A stretch of 64,000 nucleotides of DNA from Tannerellaceae bacterium (GTDB lineage Bacteria; Bacteroidota; Bacteroidia; Bacteroidales; Tannerellaceae): assembly GCA_031255855.1 (NCBI GenBank), contig JAIRRS010000116.1:1-64000 (forward strand). The letters run 5' to 3'. Numbering within the stretch: position 1 is the first letter of the stretch; each line of letters starts with the position of its first letter. Positions 28,768 through 36,916 of this stretch are shown here, one piece after another. Below the pieces are notes generated by a model. It was not told the DNA's origin. It saw nothing but the letters and a program-made list of their open reading frames with translations, and made no database searches. The position numbers and the translations under genes are program-made.

Positions 28768-29694
28768 ATGAAAGAAAAAACAAAAATTAGCGCAATCATC
28801 GAGTTGTGGAAAGAAGACAAGAAACAGTATGTAAAAAGATCTAGCTATTCGGCTTACATACTTCTGATTGAGAATCATTTGTTGCCAATTTTTGGAGAAA
28901 AGTATGGCGTAGTGGAGAGTGATGTTCAGGAATTTGTGTTAACTAAATTAAAACAAGGATTAAGTCAAAAAACAATTAAAGACATCTTAATTGTTTTGAA
29001 AATGATTCTAAAGTTTGGAATGAAAAAAGACCTAATAGAATACAAAGACTTTGACGTCAGGTTTCCGACAGAGAGAAAAAAGAAAAAGATTGAAGTGCTT
29101 AGTAAAAGCGACCAGAAGAAAATCATGAATTATGTGCAAGAAAATTTCACGTTTAAAAACTTAGGAATCCACATCTGTTTGAGTGCAGGTATCCGTATCG
29201 GCGAAATTTGCGCTTTGACATGGAAAGACATTGATACGGATACTGGTATCATCCATGTTCAGAAGACCATACAACGCATCTATATTATTGAAAATGACGA
29301 TAGGCATACGGAACTTCTCCTTGATAGTCCTAAAACCAAAAATTCTGTTCGAGATATACCTATGAGCCGAGCCCTTCTGAAAATGGTAAAACCGATAAAA
29401 AAAATAGTCAACGATTCGTTTTTCGTGCTGACCAACGACATAAAACCAACGGAGCCCAGAACGTATAGAAATTTCTATAAAAAACTGATGAAAGAACTGA
29501 ATATGCCGGATATCAAATTCCACAGTTTGCGCCATAGCTTCGCAACAAGATGTATCGAAAGCAATTGCGACTACAAAACCGTCAGTGCGATTTTAGGTCA
29601 TTCCAATATCAGCACCACACTGAATTTATACGTTCATCCCAATATGGAACAAAAGAAAAAATGTATCGACCAGATGCTTAAAGGATTAAAATAA
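28768..29694 (+). CDS. Tyrosine recombinase, probable hsdS invertase
   Basis: A 308-aa site-specific recombinase of the phage-integrase family. The N-terminal SAM-like domain (residues about 1-100) precedes a catalytic domain with Arg143 (SAGIRIGEICAL), His252 and Arg255 (HSLRHSFATR), His278 (LGHSN) and the nucleophile Tyr288 (LNLYVH). These are the expected catalytic residues and the gene is intact. It begins 58 bp beyond the outer inverted repeat. Tyrosine recombinases beside inverted hsdS genes are known in Bacteroidales phase-variable type I loci, so inversion of the hsdS repeats is the likely task. Confidence 0.9.
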   Translation: MKEKTKISAIIELWKEDKKQYVKRSSYSAYILLIENHLLPIFGEKYGVVESDVQEFVLTKLKQGLSQKTIKDILIVLKMILKFGMKKDLIEYKDFDVRFPTERKKKKIEVLSKSDQKKIMNYVQENFTFKNLGIHICLSAGIRIGEICALTWKDIDTDTGIIHVQKTIQRIYIIENDDRHTELLLDSPKTKNSVRDIPMSRALLKMVKPIKKIVNDSFFVLTNDIKPTEPRTYRNFYKKLMKELNMPDIKFHSLRHSFATRCIESNCDYKTVSAILGHSNISTTLNLYVHPNMEQKKKCIDQMLKGLK

Positions 29695-29770
29695 ACAGAA
29701 TTCATAAAAACAATCCGGGAGCACAACTTCTGCTCCTATAGGAAAAACGTACAAAAGACGTCAAAAGGGA

Positions 29771-29802
29771 AACGAGGCTGCCAAAAGACAGACAGCCTCG
29801 TT
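29771..29802 (+). terminator. Hairpin downstream of the recombinase
   Basis: AACGAGGCTG and CAGCCTCGTT are perfect 10-bp complements with a 12-base loop. There is no long T-run, so it may act as a processing or factor-assisted terminator. The 354-bp gap after the recombinase also contains the left direct repeat and the glycosyltransferase promoter; nothing else was seen. Confidence 0.6.
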
Positions 29803-29844
29803 GAACAACTCAATTCATGATTTCCTTACTACTTATAAATATGG

Positions 29845-29872
29845 ATAGCACCTATTTGGGTGCGGTTGCCCT
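29845..29872. repeat. Direct repeat flanking the glycosyltransferase gene, copy 1
   Basis: Matches 31206-31233 at 27 of 28 bases; the shared core is TTTGGGTGCGGTTGCCCT. The two copies bracket the 30049-31050 gene, as in a target or attachment-site duplication. Each copy is 41-42 bp upstream of a TAnnTTTG box. Confidence 0.8.
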
Positions 29873-29887
29873 GTAAAATATGTGATG

Positions 29888-29921
29888 TTTGAAGAATTTT
29901 GAAGAATTTTCATTACCTTTG
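29888..29921 (+). promoter_or_regulatory. Promoter of the glycosyltransferase: TTTG, 22-bp spacer, TACCTTTG
   Basis: TTTG at 29888-29891 and TACCTTTG at 29914-29921. The spacer holds GAAGAATTTT twice in tandem, so a 10-bp slip would change promoter spacing. The ATG is 127 bp further down. A tiny ATG frame MKLYDGDDGL lies in the leader and is not supported as a gene. Confidence 0.5.
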
Positions 29922-30048
29922 CAAACAATTTCTTGATATTACATAAAAAAACGTTACGTCAAGAGAAGGCAAGAGACATAAAATGAAATTGTACGATGGA
30001 GATGACGGTCTATAAAACATTTTTTTAAATTTTCAGGAGGTTTATGAA

Positions 30049-31050
30049 ATGTATCCGATAATTTTTATCAGAAAGGTAATTAAGGCATTTGTTCCGTATG
30101 GTATTATCTCCCTTCTACGGTATATCCACATAGTTAAAAACCAAGGCAAACATAAATTGACATCCGGTACTATAAATGAGAATAAAACTTTTTACATCAT
30201 TAGAAGGCCAGAACCCGGTGCAGGTTTATTTTCTAATTTTCATTGGGTTTTAGGGCATATCATATACGCACTTGAGAGAAACTATATCCCTGTTGTTGAT
30301 ATGGAAAATTATAAAACATATTATAATGAAGATTCTCCCATAAATGGAACGAAAAACGCCTGGGAATACTATTTCAATCAGCCTTTAACGTACAATCTTG
30401 AAGAGGCGTATAAAAGTAAAAACGTAATCTTATCGGAAATGAAATACTGTGAAGAAAAAATACCGCGCTTTTTAGAGTTTGAAGAACAAATAGAGTATTT
30501 TCACAAACTCATTACGAAATACATGTCATTTAACGATATCACTTTAAGTACTATAACAGAGGCCAAATCTCGTTTGTTTGGAAACAAAAAGAATATTCTT
30601 GGTGTCCTGTACCGGGGAACCGATTATGTAAAGAATAGACCGGAAAAGCATGCAGTCGTCGCTCCAATAAACGATTATATTGATAAAACAAAAAAATATG
30701 TTGAAGAATGGAAAATGGATTGGATTTATTTAGAAACAGAGGAGGCAGAGGTGGTAGATTTATTTAGAAAAAACTTTCCAGACAAACTTATAATATCTAA
30801 TAGTATGCGTATTAGAAACTATTCCGTTTTCAATGATATTACACCAGCAATACGTTTTAATCGTAAACAAGATAAATATTTGAGAGGCCTGGAGTATCTC
30901 ATTGATACGGTATTGTTATCGGAATGTGACGCCATAATAGGCCCCAAGGTTAACGGTACACTTGCTGCGGTGGGACTTAACGGGAATAAATATAAACATA
31001 AGTATATTTACGAGTTAGGAAATAATCCGAGCAACGGGCACTCCGCATAA
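30049..31050 (+). CDS. Putative glycosyltransferase, fucosyltransferase-like
   Basis: A 333-aa protein. The N-terminus has a hydrophobic helix-like start (MYPIIFIRKVIKAF) but no signal peptide. GAGLFSNFHWVLGHI near residue 60 and the sequence LGVLYRGTDYVKNRPEKH near residue 190 are the key features: Arg-Gly-Thr-Asp-Tyr resembles the nucleotide-sugar binding loop of GT-B fucosyltransferases (GT11/GT23/NodZ-like), and a late segment GPKVNGTLAAVGLN also fits. The exact sugar cannot be told. AGGAGG at 30035-30040 is a strong Shine-Dalgarno, unusual here. The gene is AT-rich compared with the neighbours and is bracketed by direct repeats, so it is probably acquired. Confidence 0.6.
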   Translation: MYPIIFIRKVIKAFVPYGIISLLRYIHIVKNQGKHKLTSGTINENKTFYIIRRPEPGAGLFSNFHWVLGHIIYALERNYIPVVDMENYKTYYNEDSPINGTKNAWEYYFNQPLTYNLEEAYKSKNVILSEMKYCEEKIPRFLEFEEQIEYFHKLITKYMSFNDITLSTITEAKSRLFGNKKNILGVLYRGTDYVKNRPEKHAVVAPINDYIDKTKKYVEEWKMDWIYLETEEAEVVDLFRKNFPDKLIISNSMRIRNYSVFNDITPAIRFNRKQDKYLRGLEYLIDTVLLSECDAIIGPKVNGTLAAVGLNGNKYKHKYIYELGNNPSNGHSA

Positions 31051-31205
31051 CCTGTATCCATCTGTTCATCGGATGATGACAGGATGGAGAAAACGAAAGG
31101 AATTCTCAACTTATTCCAACAGACTCGCCTGAATCATGCTCGCGCGTGCGTTCAACACAGGGGGGGGAGGATAGATACAGACTGCAACTATGAGAATATC
31201 TGATA

Positions 31206-31233
31206 ATAGCATCTATTTGGGTGCGGTTGCCCT
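31206..31233. repeat. Direct repeat flanking the glycosyltransferase gene, copy 2
   Basis: Second copy of the 28-bp repeat (one mismatch to 29845-29872). It sits 17 bp before the -33 element of the rpmH promoter. Confidence 0.8.
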
Positions 31234-31250
31234 AAAATCTTTTCTATCTG

Positions 31251-31281
31251 TTTGTTTATTAAAAAAAAGGCTTTATCTTTG
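31251..31281 (+). promoter_or_regulatory. rpmH promoter: TTTG, 19-bp spacer, TATCTTTG
   Basis: TTTG at 31251-31254 and TATCTTTG at 31274-31281 match the Bacteroidetes consensus in sequence and spacing. The box ends 50 bases before the rpmH ATG. In the rest of the 281-bp gap before rpmH, only a run of eight G at 31160-31167 and the direct repeat were noted. Confidence 0.7.
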
Positions 31282-31331
31282 CAGCCCGAATAGGGTAGAC
31301 TAAAGAAAATAATAAAACAATATATAATAAG

Positions 31332-31484
31332 ATGAAAAGAACATTTCAACCTTCAAACAGGAAAAGAAAAAACAAGCATGGCTTCCGTTCAAGGATGGCT
31401 ACAGCGAATGGACGTAGAGTGTTAGCCTCTCGTCGTGCAAAAGGAAGGGCTAAGCTTACTGTCTCCGATGAATTTAACGGATAA
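31332..31484 (+). CDS. rpmH: 50S ribosomal protein L34
   Basis: A 50-aa, highly basic ribosomal protein. The start [20 protein letters not shown] and the segment [16 protein letters not shown] match L34 exactly in layout. It is too short for a long-ORF search. It has a strong promoter upstream and a hairpin terminator 21 bases after the stop, so it is monocistronic. rnpA and dnaA, its partners in many bacteria, are not next to it. Confidence 0.96.
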   Translation: MKRTFQPSNRKRKNKHGFRSRMATANGRRVLASRRAKGRAKLTVSDEFNG

Positions 31485-31505
31485 TATCCGGTTATAAAAA
31501 AACAT

Positions 31506-31546
31506 AAAGAAAGTAAGGGTTTTCATAAAAAGCCTTTACTTTCTTT
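31506..31546 (+). terminator. rpmH terminator
   Basis: AAAGAAAGTAAGGG (31506-31519) pairs with CCTTTACTTTCTTT (31533-31546) with a one-base offset; T-rich sequence follows. Confidence 0.7.
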
Positions 31547-31598
31547 GTTTTACAGCTTTATATTCCGGTATTATTGTTATGGTATTGTGTTTTTTTCA

Positions 31599-31606
31599 TA
31601 CTTTTG
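31599..31606 (+). promoter_or_regulatory. -7 promoter box (TACTTTTG) of the PASTA-rluD-ddl operon
   Basis: Exact TAnnTTTG match 25 bases upstream of the ATG at 31632, with a TTG 22 bp further upstream. Confidence 0.55.
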
Positions 31607-31631
31607 AGCCGAGCTAAATGAAAATTGGGTA

Positions 31632-32297
31632 ATGATAGACTTTCTAAAGAAAATGATAAAGAACCCATTTGTGGTGACATTATTGCTTGCAATACTTGTT
31701 TCATGTGGTATTTTATACGGCACACTGAAATGGCTTGACAAATATACCCGTCATAACGAGGCGGTTATTGTTCCTGATGTAAGAGGGATGAGGATGAAGG
31801 AAGCTGAGGCGTTTTTCAAAAGCAATGGTTTGCGGTACAGTGTTATAGACTCAGTGTTTTCCAAAAGCGTTAAGCCTGGCGCTATTGTTGAAATTATGCC
31901 TGCAGTAGGTTCAAAAGTAAAAGAAGGCAGAATTGTATTCATTACGGTAAATGCTGTTACTTCCCAAATGAGTAAAATACCTGAAGTAGAGGATATGTCA
32001 TACCGGCAAGCCTATGCGTTGTTGAGAGCCCAGGGATTTGAAAACATAAAGACGGAATATGTGCCTGGCGTTTATAAAGATCTCGCAATTGGTATTGAGC
32101 TGAATGGACGTTTACTAAACCGTGGCGAGATGGTTCAATTGTCAGCTCCTCTTGTTTTGAAAATTAGCAATGGGGAGACTATCTTATTTTCGGACGATTC
32201 TATTATTTATGAAAAACCTATTACCCCCATAAATCCCAACGACGGATCAATTCAGCCGGTAGGTGGAGTGGAAGATTGGTTTGGAGCGACAGATTGA
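31632..32297 (+). CDS. PASTA domain-containing membrane protein
   Basis: A 221-aa protein with one N-terminal membrane helix (about residues 13-33) and then two PASTA domains outside the membrane: VPDVRGMRMKEAEAFFKSNG near residue 48 and IPEVEDMSYRQAYALLRAQG near residue 117. PASTA domains bind uncrosslinked peptidoglycan or beta-lactams in other bacteria, but this protein has no kinase or penicillin-binding domain. It is the first gene of an operon with rluD (gap 7 bp), ddl and an acyltransferase, a recurrent Bacteroidales order. Confidence 0.88.
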   Translation: MIDFLKKMIKNPFVVTLLLAILVSCGILYGTLKWLDKYTRHNEAVIVPDVRGMRMKEAEAFFKSNGLRYSVIDSVFSKSVKPGAIVEIMPAVGSKVKEGRIVFITVNAVTSQMSKIPEVEDMSYRQAYALLRAQGFENIKTEYVPGVYKDLAIGIELNGRLLNRGEMVQLSAPLVLKISNGETILFSDDSIIYEKPITPINPNDGSIQPVGGVEDWFGATD

Positions 32298-32304
32298 TTT
32301 CAGC

Positions 32305-33375
32305 ATGGATGATATCCTTGACAATTGGGACGATGAACGGGAAGATGACGGCCTGCTTAAACCGGCAGAAGGTGAAGAAAGCGGATCACTATACGAGCAT
32401 TTCCGTTTTGTAGCCGACAAAGGGCAATCTCTTTTACGTGTAGACAAATACCTATCCGACAGGATGTCGGGATCGAGTCGTAACCGCATTCAATTGGCTG
32501 CCGAAGCCGGATGCATTTTGGTAAATGAAAAACCGGTCAAAAGTAACTACAGGGTAAAGCCTCACGACATCATTTCCATCGTCATGTCGAGACCACGACA
32601 TGAATTCGAAATTATTCCGGAAGATATTCCTATTGATATTGTATATGAAGACGACGATTTGCTGGTTGTGAACAAACCCGCGGGACTCGTTGTTCATCCG
32701 GGCTATGGCAACTATACCGGTACGCTCGTGAACGCGTTAGCTTATTATTTAAAAAACAATAACGATTTCAATCCATACGATTCCAATTTCGGATTGGTTC
32801 ACCGGATAGATAAGGAAACATCGGGTCTGCTTGTCGTGGCAAAGACTTTAAATGCAAGAACAGACCTCTGTATGCAATTCTATAACAAAACAACCAAACG
32901 TGAATACCGTGCATTGGTATGGGGAATTGTTAAAGACGATATTGGCCGCATAGAAGGAAATATCGGACGTGATCCCTACGACCGCATGCTGATGACTGTC
33001 TTCCCCGATAACGAGCATGGAAAACATGCTGTTACACACTACGAAGTGCTTGAACGGCTGGGATATGTAACGTTGGTAAAGTGCCGTCTCGAAACAGGAC
33101 GTACCCATCAAATACGTGTCCACATGAAGCATATCGGCCACACTTTATTCAACGACATCCGATATGGAGGGGATGTTATCCTAAAAGGGCAAAACTCTAC
33201 GAAATACAGGCAGTTTGTCTATAATTGTTTTGAAATGTGTCCTCGTCATGCGTTGCATGCGAAGACACTGGGGTTTACACATCCTACTACTGGCGAAGAA
33301 ATGTTTTTTGATACCGAACTCCCCCGCGATATGGAGAAATTGGTAGGAAGGTGGAGAGTTTATTACGAATACTAA
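32305..33375 (+). CDS. rluD: RluA-family pseudouridine synthase (RluD-like)
   Basis: Makes pseudouridine in 23S rRNA. The 356-aa protein has an N-terminal acidic extension (MDDILDNWDDEREDDG), an S4 RNA-binding domain (LLRVDKYLSD to about residue 115), and the catalytic domain with the nucleophilic Asp in VHRIDKETSGLLVVAKT. Further family segments are VNKPAGLVVHPG and GRTHQIRVHMKHIGHTLFND. The start at 32305 follows the PASTA stop by 7 bp; an upstream alternative overlapping that gene was rejected. Confidence 0.92.
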   Translation: MDDILDNWDDEREDDGLLKPAEGEESGSLYEHFRFVADKGQSLLRVDKYLSDRMSGSSRNRIQLAAEAGCILVNEKPVKSNYRVKPHDIISIVMSRPRHEFEIIPEDIPIDIVYEDDDLLVVNKPAGLVVHPGYGNYTGTLVNALAYYLKNNNDFNPYDSNFGLVHRIDKETSGLLVVAKTLNARTDLCMQFYNKTTKREYRALVWGIVKDDIGRIEGNIGRDPYDRMLMTVFPDNEHGKHAVTHYEVLERLGYVTLVKCRLETGRTHQIRVHMKHIGHTLFNDIRYGGDVILKGQNSTKYRQFVYNCFEMCPRHALHAKTLGFTHPTTGEEMFFDTELPRDMEKLVGRWRVYYEY

Positions 33376-33387
33376 AGAGTCCTGATA

Positions 33388-34365
33388 ATGAAAAAAAATA
33401 TAGCAATCATAGCTGGGGGGGATTCTTCCGAAATCGTGGTTTCCTTAAAAAGCGCAGAAGGAATCTATTCCTTTATCGACAAAGAAAAATATTTTCTTTA
33501 CATTGTCATCGTTAAACGTGGCGAATGGTATGTCATTCTCCCCGAAGAGGGACATGCCGCCATCGACAAAAACGACTTCAGCTTTGCAGAAAAAGGGGGA
33601 AAAAAACAATTCGATTTTGCCTATATAACAATACATGGTACGCCTGGTGAAAATGGTTTATTGCAAGGGTATTTTGAAATGATCGGCATCCCCTATTCTA
33701 CATGCAACGTATTGGCAAGCGCGTTAACTTTCAATAAGTTTGCCTGCAACAATTACTTGCGTAATTTTGGAGTACGTGTAGCTGATTCTATTCACTTGTT
33801 TAAAGGAGACGATATCAATGATGACGAAATAATATCTCGTTTAGGATTTCCTGTATTTGTGAAACCAAATGACGGAGGTAGTAGTTTTGGAGTTACGAAG
33901 GTGACAGAAAAGAGCCAACTGCTCCCGGCTATAAAAAAGGCATTCACAGAAGGAAAGGAGGTCATAATAGAACGTTTTATTGCCGGAACGGAAGTTACTT
34001 GCGGATGTTATAAAGTAAAAGGCAAAGAAGTGGTTTTCCCATTGACGGAAGTGGTGACTGAGAATGAGTTTTTCGATTTTGACGCAAAGTATAACGGGCA
34101 ATCAGACGAAATAACCCCGGCGCGAATTTCGGCAGAACTGACTGAAAAGATACAGCAGGGCACATCTCGGATTTACGATATACTTGGTGCGAAAGGTATA
34201 ATCAGAGTCGACTATATCATCCCCGCTGAGGGAGAACCTGTTTTACTGGAAATCAATACAACACCAGGGATGACTGCCGCCAGCTTTATTCCGCAACAAA
34301 TACGCGCCGCCGGAATGGATATTAAACAAGTGATGACCGATATTATAGAAAATGAACTAAATTAG
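33388..34365 (+). CDS. ddl: D-alanine--D-alanine ligase
   Basis: Joins two D-alanines with ATP for peptidoglycan precursors, in the cytoplasm. The 325-aa ATP-grasp protein has an N-terminal IAIIAGGDSSE, HGTPGENGLLQGYFEMIGIPY near residue 88, and the ATP-grasp segments FPVFVKPNDGGSSFGVTKV and LLEINTTPGMTAASFIPQQ. Family length is typical. It lies 12 bp after rluD and 6 bp before the acyltransferase. Confidence 0.95.
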   Translation: MKKNIAIIAGGDSSEIVVSLKSAEGIYSFIDKEKYFLYIVIVKRGEWYVILPEEGHAAIDKNDFSFAEKGGKKQFDFAYITIHGTPGENGLLQGYFEMIGIPYSTCNVLASALTFNKFACNNYLRNFGVRVADSIHLFKGDDINDDEIISRLGFPVFVKPNDGGSSFGVTKVTEKSQLLPAIKKAFTEGKEVIIERFIAGTEVTCGCYKVKGKEVVFPLTEVVTENEFFDFDAKYNGQSDEITPARISAELTEKIQQGTSRIYDILGAKGIIRVDYIIPAEGEPVLLEINTTPGMTAASFIPQQIRAAGMDIKQVMTDIIENELN

Positions 34366-34371
34366 TTAAGA

Positions 34372-35535
34372 ATGGAGAATAAAAAAGAGATTCCTGATTT
34401 CGACGATATCCGTCCACTGGAAAATAGTGAAGTAAAAGCAGTTATTGAAGAACTCATTGTAAATGAAGATTTCCAGCGCGCATTTCGCTATATCAAGCCC
34501 GATTTGAATTGGGACGAGTTCTCCAAGCTGATGCGTTCATTCAAAACGAAAGAGGATTTCAAGTCTTCTTTGGCCTATGATATTGTGATGATGGTAGCAA
34601 AGAATACCACTTTTTCACTGACAATCTCCGGCCGAAGCCGTCTTCCGAAAGGGCTCGTACCTTGCACTTTCATTTCAAACCATCGTGATATCGTATTAGA
34701 CGCAGCTTTCCTCAATGTTATGCTATACGACGTAGGATACGGGATGACGCAAGTAGCGATAGGCGACAACCTTTTGATAGGCCCCTGGATTGAAAAGCTT
34801 GTAAGGCTCAACAACAGTTTCATTGTTAAACGTAATGTTACGGGTCGCCAGCAATTACTGGCCAGTGCACAATTGTCGGCATATATCCATCGCACGATAA
34901 AAGAGACCAAAGAGTCTGTCTGGATTGCCCAACGCGAAGGACGTGCAAAAGATTCAAATGACAAAACCCAAACCAGCATACTGAAAATGCTGAATATGGG
35001 TAGCGACAAAGATATCCTTACAAATTTGATAGAACTCGACATCGTCCCGGTGGCTATTTCTTACGAATTCGATCCATGTGACTTTCTCAAGGCCAAAGAA
35101 TTCCAACAGAAACGGGACAATCCCGACTTTATAAAAAGCAAACGGGACGACTTACTTGCCATGGAAACAGGTATCCTCAACAATAAAGGACGCGTCCACT
35201 TCACAATTACCTCACCGATTAATCCGCAATTGGAGAACTTAGACAAAAGCATGGAAAAAAGCGACTTATATACAAATGTTGCTGCGATTATTGACAACGA
35301 AATATATAAGCATTACCGCTTTTATCCTTGTAATTACATTGCTTATGACATGCTAACCAATACCAATCGTTTCAGCAGTAATTACGGATTGAAAGACAGG
35401 ATACAATTCGAGGCATACCTGCAAGGACAACTCGACAAAATAGTCTTACCCAATAAAGACGAAGAATTCCTCCGTACCAGAATATTGGAGATGTATGCCA
35501 ACCCATTAAAAAATCATTTGACTACGCAAGAATAA
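34372..35535 (+). CDS. 1-acyl-sn-glycerol-3-phosphate acyltransferase family protein
   Basis: A 387-aa protein with a PlsC-like domain in the middle. The acyltransferase motif NHRDIVLDA (His-x4-Asp) lies near residue 103, and the glycerol-phosphate motif region has SVWIAQREGRAKDSND near 185. No strong membrane helix is predicted. The extra N- and C-terminal parts make it longer than classical PlsC, as in a Bacteroidetes subgroup. It likely acts on phospholipid or lipid A acylation, but the exact substrate is uncertain. It is the last gene of the PASTA-rluD-ddl operon. Confidence 0.85.
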   Translation: MENKKEIPDFDDIRPLENSEVKAVIEELIVNEDFQRAFRYIKPDLNWDEFSKLMRSFKTKEDFKSSLAYDIVMMVAKNTTFSLTISGRSRLPKGLVPCTFISNHRDIVLDAAFLNVMLYDVGYGMTQVAIGDNLLIGPWIEKLVRLNNSFIVKRNVTGRQQLLASAQLSAYIHRTIKETKESVWIAQREGRAKDSNDKTQTSILKMLNMGSDKDILTNLIELDIVPVAISYEFDPCDFLKAKEFQQKRDNPDFIKSKRDDLLAMETGILNNKGRVHFTITSPINPQLENLDKSMEKSDLYTNVAAIIDNEIYKHYRFYPCNYIAYDMLTNTNRFSSNYGLKDRIQFEAYLQGQLDKIVLPNKDEEFLRTRILEMYANPLKNHLTTQE

Positions 35536-35568
35536 AAAACAGGTATGTTTCTTAACATGTAAAAGAAA

Positions 35569-35600
35569 TTGTCATATTGACAGCCGGAACGTTATCTTTG
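35569..35600 (+). promoter_or_regulatory. Promoter of rocD: TTG, 21-bp spacer, TATCTTTG
   Basis: TTG at 35569-35571 and TATCTTTG at 35593-35600. The start codon is 57 bases downstream. Confidence 0.6.
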
Positions 35601-35656
35601 TGATATTGATAGTGTTATTACGCTAACTATCTGAAAGAAAATAAAACTAAATCTGT

Positions 35657-36868
35657 ATGAGACCGGAAAATTACATGAATCGCGAAGAAACATACGGGGC
35701 ACATAATTACCATCCGCTACCCGTTGTCTTAGAAAAAGGGAAAGGTGTTTTTGTTTGGGATGTAGAAGGAAAACGGTACTTCGACTTCTTATCCGGTTAT
35801 TCGGCGTTGAGCCAGGGACATTGCCATCCGAAAATTATACAGGCACTGAAAGAACAGGCAGATAAACTGACATTGGTTTCCCGGGCGTTTTACTCCAACG
35901 TTTTAGGGGAATACATGGAATATGTATGCCGTTTTTTCGGATACGACAAATTACTCCCGATGAATAGTGGCGCCGAAGCTGTAGAAACGGCCTTGAAACT
36001 GTGCCGCTGTTGGGGATATCGCAAAAAGGGAATACAAGCCGGACAAGCAAAGATTGTTGTATGTGCCGAGAATTTCCACGGACGAACAATTAGTATCATC
36101 TCTATGAGTACAGACCCTACGGCATACGCCGGTTTCGGACCTTATACGCCAGGGTTCGTCAAAATTCCTTACAATGATACGAATGCATTGCATGACGTAC
36201 TGAAAGATCCTGATATTGTCGGATTTCTTGTTGAACCTATCCAGGGCGAAGCCGGGGTGGTGGTACCGGATGATGGCTATCTGCAAGCATGCTATACCCT
36301 CTGTCGCGAACATGATGTACTATTCATGGCAGACGAAATACAATCCGGCATCGGACGGACTGGCAAACTACTGGCATGCGATTATGAAAATATCCATCCG
36401 GATATCCTGATTCTGGGGAAAGCGTTGTCGGGAGGGGTGACGCCCATATCTGCCGTTTTGGCCAACGACGATATCATGTTGACTATCGCACCGGGAGAAC
36501 ACGGCTCTACTTTCGGAGGAAACCCGTTGGCGGCCCGAATCGGCATCGCTGCCCTCGAAGTCGTGAAAGAAGAAAAGCTTTCGGAAAACGCTTGGGAGAT
36601 GGGGAATCTTTTCCGCAATGAGATAGAGGACATTGACAGTCCCATGATTAAGCTTGTTCGTGGAAAAGGCTTACTGAATGCGGTAGTAACCGAACCTCAA
36701 AACGGCAAAACAGCTTGGGATATTTGCCTGGCGTTAAAAGAAAACGGTTTAATAGCCAAACCCACACACGATCATATCATCCGCTTCACACCTCCTCTTG
36801 TCATCACCAAGGGGGAAATGATGGAAGCCGTCGATATAATAAAACAAACATTCAAGGCTATGAATTAA
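35657..36868 (+). CDS. rocD: Ornithine--oxo-acid aminotransferase
   Basis: PLP enzyme that converts ornithine and 2-oxoglutarate to glutamate semialdehyde and glutamate. The 403-aa protein belongs to class III aminotransferases: [14 protein letters not shown] binds the cofactor phosphate, [16 protein letters not shown] holds the PLP-binding Asp, and [16 protein letters not shown] carries the Schiff-base Lys. [16 protein letters not shown] completes the motif set. Followed after 48 bp by an arginase gene, so the pair gives arginine to glutamate semialdehyde via ornithine. Confidence 0.95.
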   Translation: MRPENYMNREETYGAHNYHPLPVVLEKGKGVFVWDVEGKRYFDFLSGYSALSQGHCHPKIIQALKEQADKLTLVSRAFYSNVLGEYMEYVCRFFGYDKLLPMNSGAEAVETALKLCRCWGYRKKGIQAGQAKIVVCAENFHGRTISIISMSTDPTAYAGFGPYTPGFVKIPYNDTNALHDVLKDPDIVGFLVEPIQGEAGVVVPDDGYLQACYTLCREHDVLFMADEIQSGIGRTGKLLACDYENIHPDILILGKALSGGVTPISAVLANDDIMLTIAPGEHGSTFGGNPLAARIGIAALEVVKEEKLSENAWEMGNLFRNEIEDIDSPMIKLVRGKGLLNAVVTEPQNGKTAWDICLALKENGLIAKPTHDHIIRFTPPLVITKGEMMEAVDIIKQTFKAMN

Positions 36869-36916
36869 TGGTTTCATATTGATTAATCAGTTGTTGAATT
36901 CTCCAGTCATTAAATT

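Noticed and set aside
28630..28878. 82-aa frame starting upstream of the silent hsdS
   Set aside because: It reads a different frame through the repeat and has no recognisable protein features.
29982..30014. Ten-codon frame MKLYDGDDGL before the glycosyltransferase
   Set aside because: Too short, no Shine-Dalgarno and no attenuator-like structure to support a leader peptide.
31160..31167. Run of eight G as a phase-variation tract
   Set aside because: It is not inside a gene or a promoter spacer.
31052..31180. Long-range inverted pieces CTGTATCC and GGATAGATACAG as transposon ends
   Set aside because: Short, imperfect and without a transposase or target duplication.
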